Assembly (NCBI RefSeq): GCF_009183365.2
Contig: NZ_CP068230.1
Location: 3,563,001-3,627,000 of the forward strand
DNA length: 64,000 bases
Source of the DNA: Shewanella algae
Lineage (GTDB): Bacteria > Pseudomonadota > Gammaproteobacteria > Enterobacterales > Shewanellaceae
Direction of reading: 5' to 3'
The translations under genes were made by a program, and so were the position numbers. Each line of letters starts with the position of its first letter. The first letter of the stretch is position 1. The notes beneath the pieces are model-generated. The model was given only the letters and a program-made list of their open reading frames with translations, made no database searches and had not been told where the DNA came from. Below are positions 26,937-35,032 of this stretch, in pieces.

Positions 26937-27152
26937 ATGCCAATTATTAAAGTACGTGAAAACGAACCATTCGACGTAGCTCTGCGTCGTTTCAAGCGCT
27001 CTTGTGAAAAAGCCGGTATCCTGGCCGACGTGCGTGCTCGTGAGTTCTACGAGAAGCCAACTACTGCTCGTAAGCGTGCAAAAGCTGCTGCAGTTAAGCG
27101 TCTGGCCAAGAAGCTTTCTCGCGAAAACGCACGTCGCGTACGTTTATACTAA
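26937..27152 (+). CDS. rpsU: 30S ribosomal protein S21
   Basis: 71 residues, fully canonical (MPIIKVRENEPFDVALRRFKRSCEKAG..., ending in an Arg/Lys-rich helix). It is needed for initiation complexes to pair with the Shine-Dalgarno sequence. An AAGGGG ribosome site precedes the ATG. Start of the macromolecular synthesis operon rpsU-yqeY-dnaG-rpoD. Confidence 0.99.
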   Translation: MPIIKVRENEPFDVALRRFKRSCEKAGILADVRAREFYEKPTTARKRAKAAAVKRLAKKLSRENARRVRLY

Positions 27153-27158
27153 TTCCTT

Positions 27159-27602
27159 ATGAGCCTGATAGATAAGCTAAAAGACCAAATGAAACAAGCC
27201 TTGGTGGCCAAAGAGAAGGTCCGCCTTGGTACGATTCGTATGGCATTAGCTGCCATCAAACAGATTGAAGTGGACACCCGCGAAACTCTGAATGATGAGC
27301 AGATAATAGCTGTCTTGACCAAAATGGTGAAACAACGCCGTGATGCCATTGCCCAATATGAGGCAGCGGGTCGTCCGGAGTTGGCAGAAGCGGAAGCAGC
27401 AGAGATTCAAGTTATTGAAACTTTCCTGCCCCAGCCTCTGAGCGAAAGCGAAATCGCTGCGCTGATTGATGCCGCTATCCAAGATAGCGGTGCCAGCACC
27501 ATGGCGGATATGGGCAAAGTAATGGGAGCGTTGAAATCCAAAGTTCAGGGTCGTGCAGACATGGGTGCCATCAGTGCCCAGATCCGTGCCAAACTGCAAT
27601 AA
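27159..27602 (+). CDS. GatB/YqeY domain protein
   Basis: 147-residue helical protein of the YqeY family, related to the tRNA-binding tail of the amidotransferase subunit GatB (ERVRLGTIRMALAAIKQIEVD-type start, then FLPQPLSESEIAALI and MGKVMGALKSKVQGRADM). The precise role is not settled; tRNA binding is inferred from the family. It lies 6 bp after rpsU and before dnaG, as in Shewanella, Vibrio and Pseudomonas. Confidence 0.93.
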   Translation: MSLIDKLKDQMKQALVAKEKVRLGTIRMALAAIKQIEVDTRETLNDEQIIAVLTKMVKQRRDAIAQYEAAGRPELAEAEAAEIQVIETFLPQPLSESEIAALIDAAIQDSGASTMADMGKVMGALKSKVQGRADMGAISAQIRAKLQ

Positions 27603-27620
27603 GCGGGTTTCCACGTATGA

Positions 27621-27652
27621 ACAAGCCGTGCTTCTGCGCGGCTTGTTTGTTT
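27621..27652 (+). terminator. Internal terminator before dnaG
   Basis: ACAAGCCG pairs with CGGCTTGT, followed by TTGTTTA. It sits between yqeY and dnaG, the position where the E. coli operon has an attenuating terminator that keeps primase low. Confidence 0.65.
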
Positions 27653-27682
27653 ACATCGGTCAAGGGTGCATGACTCAGTCTG

Positions 27683-29410
27683 ATGGCTATACCTCGTGAT
27701 TTTATCAATGAGCTGATTGCTCGCACAGACATAGTTGATCTTATCGATCACAAGGTACCCCTTAAAAAAGCGGGTAAGAATTATTCTGCCTGTTGCCCTT
27801 TCCACAGTGAAAAATCACCCTCTTTCACCGTCAGCAGAGACAAACAGTTTTACCACTGCTTCGGCTGTGGTGCCCATGGCAATGCCATTGACTTCATCAT
27901 GGAGTATGACCGTCTCGAGTTCCTCGATGCCATTGAGGAGCTGGCAAGCCAACTGGGGCTGGAAGTGCCGCGGGAGAACAATCCCAACCGTCGTCGCGAC
28001 GAAGGGCTCAGCCGCGATCTCTACCAGTTGATGGAAGAGGCCAACAGGTTTTATCAAAGCCAGCTCAGGCAACACCAGGACAAACAGAAGGTGTTGGACT
28101 ATCTGGCCTTTCGTGGGTTATCGGACCAGGTTGTCGAGCGCTTCGGCATAGGGTTCGCCCCCGACGGCTGGGACGGTTTACTGAGCCGTTACCGCTCGCA
28201 GCAAGAGTCGCAGGACAAGCTGCTGACTGCGGGGATGATCATCAGCAACGACAACGGCAAGCGTTATGACCGCTTCCGTGACAGATTGATGTTCCCGATC
28301 CGCGATAGGCGCGGCCGGGTGATTGCCTTTGGTGGCAGGGTGTTGGGAGATGGTACCCCCAAATACTTGAATTCTCCGGAAACGCCCATATTTCATAAGG
28401 GTAATGAGCTTTACGGTCTGTATGAGCTGAAGCAGGCCCACAGAGAACCCCGGCAAGTGCTGATTGTCGAAGGTTATATGGACGTAGTGGCGCTGGCTCA
28501 ATTTGGGGTCGATTATGCGGTAGCCTCTCTGGGCACCTCGACCACAGCCGAGCAGTTTCAGCTGTTGCTGCGCAGCGCCAAAGAGGTGGTTTGCTGCTAC
28601 GACGGCGATAACGCCGGTAAAGAAGCCGCCTGGCGCGCACTGGAAACCGCCCTGCCACTGCTGAAGCCCGGCGATACAGTGCGCTTTATGTTTTTGCCCC
28701 AGGGGGAAGATCCCGACTCTATGGTGCGCAAGACAGGCAAAGAAGCCTTCGAAGCTTTGATAGATGAAGCGCAAACACTGACAGGGTTTCTGTTCGATAC
28801 CCTGACCACTAAATACGGGACAGACAAGGGCAACCTGGCGAAACAGGCCATAGCCCTAATTGAAAAGATTCAAGACACTGTGCTGCAAAATCTGTTGCTC
28901 GAAGACCTGTCACACAGGCTCGGCATGAACAGCGCAGATGATCTGAAGAAAAAGCTGGGATTCAAGGGCCCCCAAGGGGTTGCCCCCGCCCGGCATAAAG
29001 CGCTTAAGGGCCGGGGTACACCGCTGCGACTCGCCGTCGCCTTGCTGGTACAACACCCACAGTTGGGGCTGAATTTGATCCCCCAACCGGCTCTCAAGCA
29101 TTTACAGATGGCTGGCATAGACTTGCTGGTCGAATTACTGGATTTGACTCGCGCCCAGAAGATGAACAGCGCACAACTACTTGAGCAATTCAGGGATACG
29201 GACGAATTTTCCGCCCTGAGAAAACTGGCCCAATGGGAGCATCAAGTGGCGGATGAAAACCTGGAGCAAGAGTTCAAAAAATCCCTGGTATGGCTGAATA
29301 ATCAATACATTGAGCAGCGCTATCAGGAATTAAGTCTGAAACAGACCCATACTAAAGAAGAGAAAATACAGCTTAAGAAGCTAATCGCGGCCATGAAAAG
29401 CCGCCAATGA
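27683..29410 (+). CDS. dnaG: DNA primase
   Basis: 575-residue primase that makes RNA primers for replication. The N-terminal CHC2 zinc finger is CPFHSEKSPSFTVS...FYHCFGCGAHG (about residues 38-65). The TOPRIM polymerase core has VEGYMDVVAL (about 262) and CYDGDNAG with the metal-binding acidic residues (about 307). The C-terminal domain that contacts DnaB covers about 430-575. A terminator-like hairpin lies 31 bases upstream of the start. Confidence 0.98.
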   Translation: MAIPRDFINELIARTDIVDLIDHKVPLKKAGKNYSACCPFHSEKSPSFTVSRDKQFYHCFGCGAHGNAIDFIMEYDRLEFLDAIEELASQLGLEVPRENNPNRRRDEGLSRDLYQLMEEANRFYQSQLRQHQDKQKVLDYLAFRGLSDQVVERFGIGFAPDGWDGLLSRYRSQQESQDKLLTAGMIISNDNGKRYDRFRDRLMFPIRDRRGRVIAFGGRVLGDGTPKYLNSPETPIFHKGNELYGLYELKQAHREPRQVLIVEGYMDVVALAQFGVDYAVASLGTSTTAEQFQLLLRSAKEVVCCYDGDNAGKEAAWRALETALPLLKPGDTVRFMFLPQGEDPDSMVRKTGKEAFEALIDEAQTLTGFLFDTLTTKYGTDKGNLAKQAIALIEKIQDTVLQNLLLEDLSHRLGMNSADDLKKKLGFKGPQGVAPARHKALKGRGTPLRLAVALLVQHPQLGLNLIPQPALKHLQMAGIDLLVELLDLTRAQKMNSAQLLEQFRDTDEFSALRKLAQWEHQVADENLEQEFKKSLVWLNNQYIEQRYQELSLKQTHTKEEKIQLKKLIAAMKSRQ

Positions 29411-29543
29411 GCTCTCTCAATTTATGGGTCCGGTCGCCGGACTAGCACAGGGATGCGCACATGGCTATAATTGACGATTTGTGCGGCAAGAGCCCAAGGC
29501 CGCTGCCCATCGTTGTAACAGTTACCCAACTTGGATGATATCT

Positions 29544-31391
29544 ATGGATCAAACTCCGCAGTCGCAACTTAAACTGTTGCTCGCCAAAGGCAAAGAGCAA
29601 GGTTACCTAACCTATGCAGAAGTGAATGACCACTTGCCTGCAGATATGGTCGATTCCGACCAGATCGAAGATATTATCCAGATGATAAATGACATGGGTA
29701 TCCGAGTGTTTGAAGAAGCACCGGATGTCGATGACATTATGATGTCGGAAGACAGCACGGATGAAGATGCCGCCGAGGAAGCCGCCGCCGCCCTGGCCTC
29801 AGTCGAGAGCGAGCTGGGCCGCACCACAGACCCAGTGCGTATGTATATGCGCGAAATGGGCACAGTGGAACTGCTGACCCGCGAAGGCGAAATTCAGATC
29901 GCCAAGCGTATCGAAGAAGGCATCAACACGGTACAGAGCTCAGTCGCCGAGTACCCACAGGCGATCGCCATGATCCTCGAACAGTTTGATCAGTTCGAGG
30001 CCGAAGAGATCCGCCTGTCCGACATTATCTCTGGATTTGTCAATCCCGACGAAGACGATGTAGGCCCAAGCGCCACCCATATTGGTTCTGAACTGTCCGA
30101 TGATGATCTGGATGATGAAGATGATATGGACGACGATGACGAAGATGACGACAGCGATTCCGAAGATGAAGGCTCCAAAGGCCCGGATCCGGAAGAAGCC
30201 CGTGAGCGTTTCGGCCAACTGCGTGCCGTCTATGAAAACTCACTGAAGCTCATCGAACTCAAGGGGCGCGATCACCCCGAGTCAGTCGCGGCTCTGTTCC
30301 ACATCGGCGAAATTTTCAAAGAGTTCCGCCTGGTGCCCAAGCAGTTTGACCGTCTGGTCAAGAGCATGCGCAGCATGATGGACAAAGTGCGGGTTCAGGA
30401 ACGCCTGATCCTCAAGCTTTGTGTTGAACAGGCCAAAATGCCGAAGAAGAACTTTGTTAAGCTCTTCACCGGCAACGAAACAGATATCAGCTGGTTCAAC
30501 GCCGAGATGAACTCCGGCAAGCCATACGCCGAAGGCCTGAAAATGGTCGAGGAAGACGTGCTGCGTTGCCGCGCCAAACTGGAAGCCATCGAAGCCGAAA
30601 CCGGCCTGTCTATCGCCTCAATCAAAGACATCAACCGCCGCATGAGTATAGGTGAAGCCAAGGCTCGCCGTGCCAAGAAGGAAATGGTTGAAGCCAACTT
30701 ACGTCTGGTTATTTCTATCGCCAAGAAATATACCAACCGTGGCCTGCAATTCCTGGATCTTATCCAGGAAGGCAACATAGGTCTGATGAAGGCTGTAGAT
30801 AAGTTTGAATACCGTCGTGGCTATAAGTTCTCTACCTATGCTACCTGGTGGATCCGTCAGGCCATTACCCGCTCCATCGCGGACCAGGCCCGTACCATAC
30901 GTATCCCGGTACACATGATAGAAACCATCAACAAGCTCAACCGTATCTCGCGGCAGATGCTGCAGGAAATGGGACGCGAGCCTTCTCCGGAAGAGCTGGC
31001 CGAGCGGATGATGATGCCGGAAGACAAGATCCGCAAAGTGCTGAAAATCGCCAAAGAGCCTATCTCCATGGAGACCCCTATCGGGGACGACGAAGATTCG
31101 CATCTGGGGGATTTCATCGAGGATACTACCCTCGAGTTGCCACTGGACAGCGCCACCAGCGAAAGCCTCAAGAGTGCCACTCATGAAGTGCTGGCAGGCC
31201 TGACAGCCCGCGAAGCCAAGGTCCTCAGAATGCGTTTTGGTATCGACATGAACACTGACCACACCCTGGAAGAAGTGGGCAAGCAGTTCGACGTTACCCG
31301 TGAACGTATTCGTCAGATTGAGGCCAAGGCACTGCGTAAGCTGCGTCACCCGAGCCGCTCGGAAATCCTCAAGTCCTTCCTGGACGAGTAA
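29544..31391 (+). CDS. rpoD: RNA polymerase sigma factor RpoD (sigma-70)
   Basis: Primary sigma factor, 615 residues from the ATG at 29544 (MDQTPQSQLKLLL); an in-frame extension to 29481 is not conserved family sequence. Region 1.1 covers about 1-80. Region 1.2 contains DPVRMYMREMG. A very acidic non-conserved insert follows (about 180-215, nearly all Asp/Glu/Ser). Region 2 holds FLDLIQEGNIGLMKAVDKFEYRRGYKFSTYATWWIRQA, and region 4 has the helix-turn-helix ending in RERIRQIEAKALRKLRHPSRS. A weak -10 (TATAAT, 29466-29471) may give it its own promoter. Confidence 0.98.
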   Translation: MDQTPQSQLKLLLAKGKEQGYLTYAEVNDHLPADMVDSDQIEDIIQMINDMGIRVFEEAPDVDDIMMSEDSTDEDAAEEAAAALASVESELGRTTDPVRMYMREMGTVELLTREGEIQIAKRIEEGINTVQSSVAEYPQAIAMILEQFDQFEAEEIRLSDIISGFVNPDEDDVGPSATHIGSELSDDDLDDEDDMDDDDEDDDSDSEDEGSKGPDPEEARERFGQLRAVYENSLKLIELKGRDHPESVAALFHIGEIFKEFRLVPKQFDRLVKSMRSMMDKVRVQERLILKLCVEQAKMPKKNFVKLFTGNETDISWFNAEMNSGKPYAEGLKMVEEDVLRCRAKLEAIEAETGLSIASIKDINRRMSIGEAKARRAKKEMVEANLRLVISIAKKYTNRGLQFLDLIQEGNIGLMKAVDKFEYRRGYKFSTYATWWIRQAITRSIADQARTIRIPVHMIETINKLNRISRQMLQEMGREPSPEELAERMMMPEDKIRKVLKIAKEPISMETPIGDDEDSHLGDFIEDTTLELPLDSATSESLKSATHEVLAGLTAREAKVLRMRFGIDMNTDHTLEEVGKQFDVTRERIRQIEAKALRKLRHPSRSEILKSFLDE

Positions 31392-31405
31392 GCAAGCTTT
31401 TGTAC

Positions 31406-31433
31406 AAAAACCCCGCTACGCGGGGTTTTTTAT
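31406..31433 (+). terminator. Terminator of the rpsU-rpoD operon
   Basis: A CCCCG / CGGGG stem is flanked by AAAAA and TTTTTT, 15 bp after the rpoD stop. Confidence 0.92.
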
Positions 31434-31506
31434 TGCCGTTATGCCTCGAGTCTGATTAACAGATAACCACTTGAAAGCAATGACATCAATAATGCGCAAA
31501 ACACGG

Positions 31507-31535
31507 GTGACAAGCACGATTAAACTTCGTATACT
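31507..31535 (+). promoter_or_regulatory. Candidate promoter of tRNA-Ile2
   Basis: GTGACA (31507-31512) and TATACT (31530-31535) are 17 bp apart, followed by the GC-rich discriminator-like CTGTCCCGC. The tRNA begins 36 bp after the -10. Confidence 0.6.
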
Positions 31536-31571
31536 CTGTCCCGCTTCTGGTGATGACGATTGCCTTAAGCT

Positions 31572-31648
31572 GGCCCCTTAGCTCAGTTGGTTAGAGCACA
31601 CGACTCATAATCGTTAGGTCCCCAGTTCGAGTCTGGGAGGGGCCACCA
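31572..31648 (+). tRNA. tRNA-Ile2 (anticodon CAU, lysidine type)
   Basis: 77 nt with an encoded CCA. The acceptor stem GGCCCCT pairs with AGGGGCC, and the D arm TAGCTCAGTTGGTTAGAGC and T arm GTTCGAGTC are intact. The anticodon loop in CGACTCATAATCG reads CAU. Overall similarity is to E. coli ileX/ileY tRNAs rather than to methionine tRNAs, so C34 would be converted to lysidine by TilS and read AUA. The AT-rich island begins directly after it, as expected if this was once an integration site. Confidence 0.93.
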
Positions 31649-31655
31649 TTTTTCG

Positions 31656-31687
31656 AAGGCTTAGCTAACTCAATTTAGCTAAGCCTT
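31656..31687 (+). terminator. Terminator after tRNA-Ile2
   Basis: A perfect 13-bp inverted repeat (AAGGCTTAGCTAA / TTAGCTAAGCCTT) starts 8 bp after the tRNA and ends in a T-rich stretch. Confidence 0.75.
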
Positions 31688-31788
31688 TGTTGTTTCTGGG
31701 ATATAGCCTTTATCACTATCCTTTCCTCTCTCTTCCCATCGATAAATGCCTTATAGTTGACTACTCGTCACCAACTGTAAAACCGAAT

Positions 31789-32457
31789 ATGGATATTCTC
31801 GATAAGTACGAACTAAAAGAGTGGTGGAACACAGCACTAACGCCTGCTCAACGTGACCAAATCTCACGCGACTATCAGCCAATGGGTTACCCGTCTGGCG
31901 CACGTTATCTCTATGCAAAGCTGGTTGGCAAATCGTATTGTGAAACAGATAAGTGCTGTTTTCTGGATGTGTTGGCATGTGTAGCTAAAGATGATGCTAA
32001 AGACATCATTAGGGACAAAACCGAGCAAGCAGTTAAAGAGGCTCTTAGCCAGCCAAGGAAAAATTACAAAGACATTCATTTAGCACTAACTGGCTTAATT
32101 AAACATCACTACCGCCTTCGACAGAATCCAGCGCACTACAACAAAGCAAAAGAGCTTTGTTTGCTACAAATATCCATTTCACGCCAAGCTGCGAGTGCTT
32201 TCAAAAAGCCGCCTAAACCACATGGCATGAACATGAAGAAATTTGAGGAACTGTTAGGCCATACACCTGTTGGCTATGACACTCCGCAAATGATGCCTTC
32301 TCATCTTGGCTATAAACAACTGGCGATAATTCTTGAAAAGGAAGGGGAGCTTGAAAGTGCTCTTGAACTTACAGAGAAGGCTTTAAAACAAGGCTGGACG
32401 AATGATTCGGACAAATGCATCACCAAACTAACGGTAAAGCTAGACAAACGAAAATAA
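31789..32457 (+). CDS. Hypothetical protein with TPR-like C terminus
   Basis: Not recognised. 222 residues from the ATG at 31789; the longer frame begins at a TTG inside the tRNA terminator and looks untranslated. It is hydrophilic with no signal. A Cys cluster lies at YCETDKCCFLDVLAC (about 45-60). The last 45 residues (GYKQLAIILEKEGELESALELTEKALKQGW) read as one tetratricopeptide-like helical hairpin. AT-rich composition unlike rpoD. It is the first gene inside the island, alone on the plus strand. Confidence 0.65.
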   Translation: MDILDKYELKEWWNTALTPAQRDQISRDYQPMGYPSGARYLYAKLVGKSYCETDKCCFLDVLACVAKDDAKDIIRDKTEQAVKEALSQPRKNYKDIHLALTGLIKHHYRLRQNPAHYNKAKELCLLQISISRQAASAFKKPPKPHGMNMKKFEELLGHTPVGYDTPQMMPSHLGYKQLAIILEKEGELESALELTEKALKQGWTNDSDKCITKLTVKLDKRK

Positions 32458-32514
32458 TCCTTTTTATAGAGTATGATAACCCGCGTTAAAGGTGCCAAAA
32501 AACGCCGCTAGTGA

Positions 32515-32679
32515 TGTCCAAAACTCAAGATTATCACCATAAAATACCAGGAACCTCTAAAATACCCCTTAATCATCATTGGATTACTGTTTAGTTGTGG
32601 TGAGCTAACGCCACATAATCCAGACGAAATTGGTGTCTACATTAAGTGTAAAGACGCTGTATCAATAGTCGGAGGCTAA
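32515..32679 (+). pseudogene. Decayed small lipoprotein remnant
   Basis: An open stretch without any ATG, GTG or TTG start codes a hydrophobic segment and lipobox-like LLFSC, then GELTPHNPDEIGVYIKCKD and a stop. It looks like the front of a small lipoprotein gene that lost its start and was cut short. The rest of the 303-bp gap (32458-32760) shows nothing else. Confidence 0.3.
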
Positions 32680-32760
32680 CTAACGCGATATTAAAGTTAG
32701 GCATCCTCATTTTTATTCCTTTCCATTTTATTCGCCATTAAGGTTAAGTATCTTCATTTT

Positions 32761-33225
32761 TCAATGGCAGTCAAAAACTTTCTCACCTTGGTAGAATACT
32801 TTTCCAGACTCAAAAAAATACATGCGCTCCTTAGCGACTCCACAAGTGTCAACATTGATGACACCATTACCTACACCCGGTGTATCAATAAAATATTCCG
32901 ACATATGAGGATTGCGAAGCCGATAAATATTGAACCCATCATCTAAAACACCGCTACAAGACAAAATACCTTTATAATCATCTTTTCTATCTTCAAATGA
33001 ACCTGTATCTCCATGCGAGAAAAATACATCTACAAATTCATCACTATCAACATAAACTACATATACACGATCAACTTCTTCTATATCCTTCCCATCACCA
33101 CTTGCTGCATATGCATTTAAGCAAGAAAAAATCAATGGCGTAAAAAAATCTGAAGTTGACTTGCTTTCAATTGCCACACAAGCAAATTGATTCAAAAGAA
33201 CAACAATTAGTAACAAGAAGCGCAT
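32761..33225 (-). CDS. Hypothetical secreted protein of the island
   Basis: Not recognised. 154 residues with an N-terminal signal (MRFLLLIVVLLNQFACVAIES). The FAC could be a poor lipobox, so lipoprotein or cleaved periplasmic form are both possible. The mature part is acidic with four further cysteines, consistent with disulfides. Its AAGGTG ribosome site lies inside the last codons of the truncated transposase gene, 2 bp away, so the two were joined by rearrangement. Strongly AT-rich. Confidence 0.6.
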   Translation of the reverse strand: MRFLLLIVVLLNQFACVAIESKSTSDFFTPLIFSCLNAYAASGDGKDIEEVDRVYVVYVDSDEFVDVFFSHGDTGSFEDRKDDYKGILSCSGVLDDGFNIYRLRNPHMSEYFIDTPGVGNGVINVDTCGVAKERMYFFESGKVFYQGEKVFDCH

Positions 33226-33227
33226 GA

Positions 33228-33620
33228 CTATAACACCTTATTGGGTAGTGTATCCAACAGTATTCGCTCACCTTCTGAGAGACTATCGCCCTTGAGGAAC
33301 TTTGCCGCCACAGGATTGCCACTAAAGAGCCCTGTCCAACGCTCAATGACTTCAAATGGCGACAACGATTGTTGCGTAGCAAGGTCGATTTTGAGCACCA
33401 AATGGTAGTGATTACTCATGACCGCATAAGCGCAAACGTCGATGCAGAATATTGACGACAACTGCCTGATTTTATCCACTATCCAGCCACGCCTATGTTC
33501 GTAACTGCGCCCCGACAGTGCATCTTCACCACACAAAAACGCCCTTCGGACGCAACGGTTAATCACGTGGTAAAAGGGCGTACTTTCAGCATCTATCAAC
33601 TGGCGACGGGCTGTGGTCAT
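33228..33620 (-). pseudogene. Truncated REP-associated tyrosine (Y1, HUH) transposase
   Basis: 130 residues from the ATG at 33620 (MTTARRQLIDAESTPFYHVINRCVRRAFLCG). This is the start of the RAYT/TnpA_REP family common in Shewanella, normally roughly 300 residues or more there. The HUH metal motif is seen as AVMSNHYHLVLKI (about residue 90). The frame stops after TLPNKVL, before the region where the catalytic tyrosine helix should lie, so the product should be inactive. It is fused directly upstream of an unrelated secreted protein gene. Confidence 0.8.
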
Positions 33621-33626
33621 AACCAA

Positions 33627-33668
33627 CCTTGACTGAGCTTTGATGGGTATTTCAAAGCCTAGTCAAGG
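33627..33668. repeat. REP-like nested palindrome before the transposase
   Basis: CCTTGACT (33627-33634) pairs with AGTCAAGG (33661-33668), and CTTTGA (33638-33643) with TCAAAG (33652-33657) inside it. The two arms share an imperfect 3-nt join. The 42-nt hairpin lies 7 bases upstream of the transposase start, the place where RAYT genes carry their REP substrate. Confidence 0.6.
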
Positions 33669-33817
33669 CTGTGCGAAACATCAAAAAGATCTGGCTGTCC
33701 TGTTTTCACTTATTAAAATGCACAAAAATGTTCCCAGCACTCTGCCATTAGAATAAGCATATCAAATTCAGCTAAAATAAGCCTCCTGCCCTAACTAACA
33801 TACATGCTATTCAGCGA

Positions 33818-34276
33818 TCATTTACTACATCGACCTTTCTTTGCCATGTCAAGCTTAGTTACAACTTCCTTCCCTTTTTTATCTTCAACATGCTCTAGAC
33901 CAGCACCACCAACAAAAACCCCGAGTTTTATATACTGTTTTATGAAATAGTTTCTGCCAGTCTCTGTCTCTAGTACTAAGTCGTTAGGAGAAAATTCAGA
34001 CTCCGTAGATATTGTGTGCTTCTGCCCTCCCTTAACTTCATGATAGAAGAAAATGTTAGGGGCTGTTTCGCCAATACAGTCACCGTCAACAAAAACATCT
34101 TTCTTCAGCGCTCCACCTAGATTGCCATGCCGATATATATACAGACCGGCATGCCCATCAGAAGGAGTAGTAAACTGTTTAGCTTTATTTGTAACTTCAG
34201 TACTTTCAGTAGGTACAGAAGCACATCCAGCAAACAGCATAGACACACAAAAAATCAATAACAGCTTAAATTTCAT
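33818..34276 (-). CDS. DUF2846 lipoprotein
   Basis: 152 residues from the ATG at 34276 (an extra start lies 4 codons upstream). The signal peptide ends in lipobox LFAGC. The mature part GHAGLYIYRHGNLGGALKKDVFVDGDCIGET... NYFIKQYIKLGVFVGGAGLE is the DUF2846 pattern of small surface or periplasmic lipoproteins; function unknown. It lies 49 bp after another lipoprotein gene and in the same direction as the RHS gene, so it may be third in that transcript. Confidence 0.8.
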   Translation of the reverse strand: MKFKLLLIFCVSMLFAGCASVPTESTEVTNKAKQFTTPSDGHAGLYIYRHGNLGGALKKDVFVDGDCIGETAPNIFFYHEVKGGQKHTISTESEFSPNDLVLETETGRNYFIKQYIKLGVFVGGAGLEHVEDKKGKEVVTKLDMAKKGRCSK

Positions 34277-34324
34277 TCTACACCTCAAAAGACAACTAAT
34301 TACCTAAAACTAAATCATAATGGT

Positions 34325-35032
34325 TTACTTCATAGTGTATCGTATTCCCACCGGATAAAAATACACCGTATACTCCTTTCTCCCTGAATCATCTATAAAT
34401 GGCAGATTAATAGTGAAGTATCCATCATCTCCGACAAAATTGATATTCATAGCAACTAATTCACCACAGAGTATATCAGGGTCTACTATTAGCACTCCGA
34501 CTTTGACCAGACTTAAGCCAGTCTCTCGATAGGGCAACTCGATACGCTCCCCTTGATAAAAATCAGAGAAAGCCTCTTCGGAATCAGAATATCTACAAAC
34601 CAATACCCCTTCCTTCCCTTTCTCCAAACTTGGGTAACGTTTCTTCTCTAGGAATCGAAGGGGAGTCTTTCTGCCGGTTCGATACTGGTCCAACACCATA
34701 TTTTGTACATCCAGAGAAATCCCTGCTTTTCGTGATGTTATAAAAATCTCTATGTTAATATCATCCAGATAGTCAATACCCGTTTTCTTTCGTGGATGAT
34801 TATATATACCAGGGATCATGAACTTAACTTGCACACCATTATCAAAACTAAGTACCGGGCTGGTGATCGGAGAGTCGTAGCCGGTATCTATTGGCCCTAA
34901 GTACTCCTCCGTATCAACCCTGTTCAGGCCATAAGCGGTATGAGTATCATAGACATAATAGGCACATCCTTGTAACCAATAGCCCATAAGAAAACACATA
35001 GTCAGAAATATATTTCGCATTACGGCCCTCAT
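34325..35032 (-). CDS. Hypothetical lipoprotein coupled to the RHS gene
   Basis: Not recognised. 235 residues from an ATG that overlaps the RHS stop (ATGA), or 231 from the ATG at 35020, which has a better-placed GAGGG. The signal ends in lipobox LQGC. The mature part is mostly beta, with no known motif. Translational coupling to a large RHS protein with a variable C-terminal tip is the position of an immunity gene in polymorphic toxin systems. A membrane-anchored periplasmic immunity protein is therefore plausible, but this is inference from position only. Confidence 0.7.
   Translation of the reverse strand: MRAVMRNIFLTMCFLMGYWLQGCAYYVYDTHTAYGLNRVDTEEYLGPIDTGYDSPITSPVLSFDNGVQVKFMIPGIYNHPRKKTGIDYLDDINIEIFITSRKAGISLDVQNMVLDQYRTGRKTPLRFLEKKRYPSLEKGKEGVLVCRYSDSEEAFSDFYQGERIELPYRETGLSLVKVGVLIVDPDILCGELVAMNINFVGDDGYFTINLPFIDDSGRKEYTVYFYPVGIRYTMK

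Noticed and set aside
30699..31349. A 216-codon minus-strand frame inside rpoD
   Set aside because: It is antisense to strongly conserved rpoD sequence, a normal by-product of GC-rich codons.
31572..31648. Reading the tRNA as elongator tRNA-Met
   Set aside because: The CAU anticodon is shared, but the acceptor and arm sequences match the lysidine-type tRNA-Ile2 of E. coli more closely.
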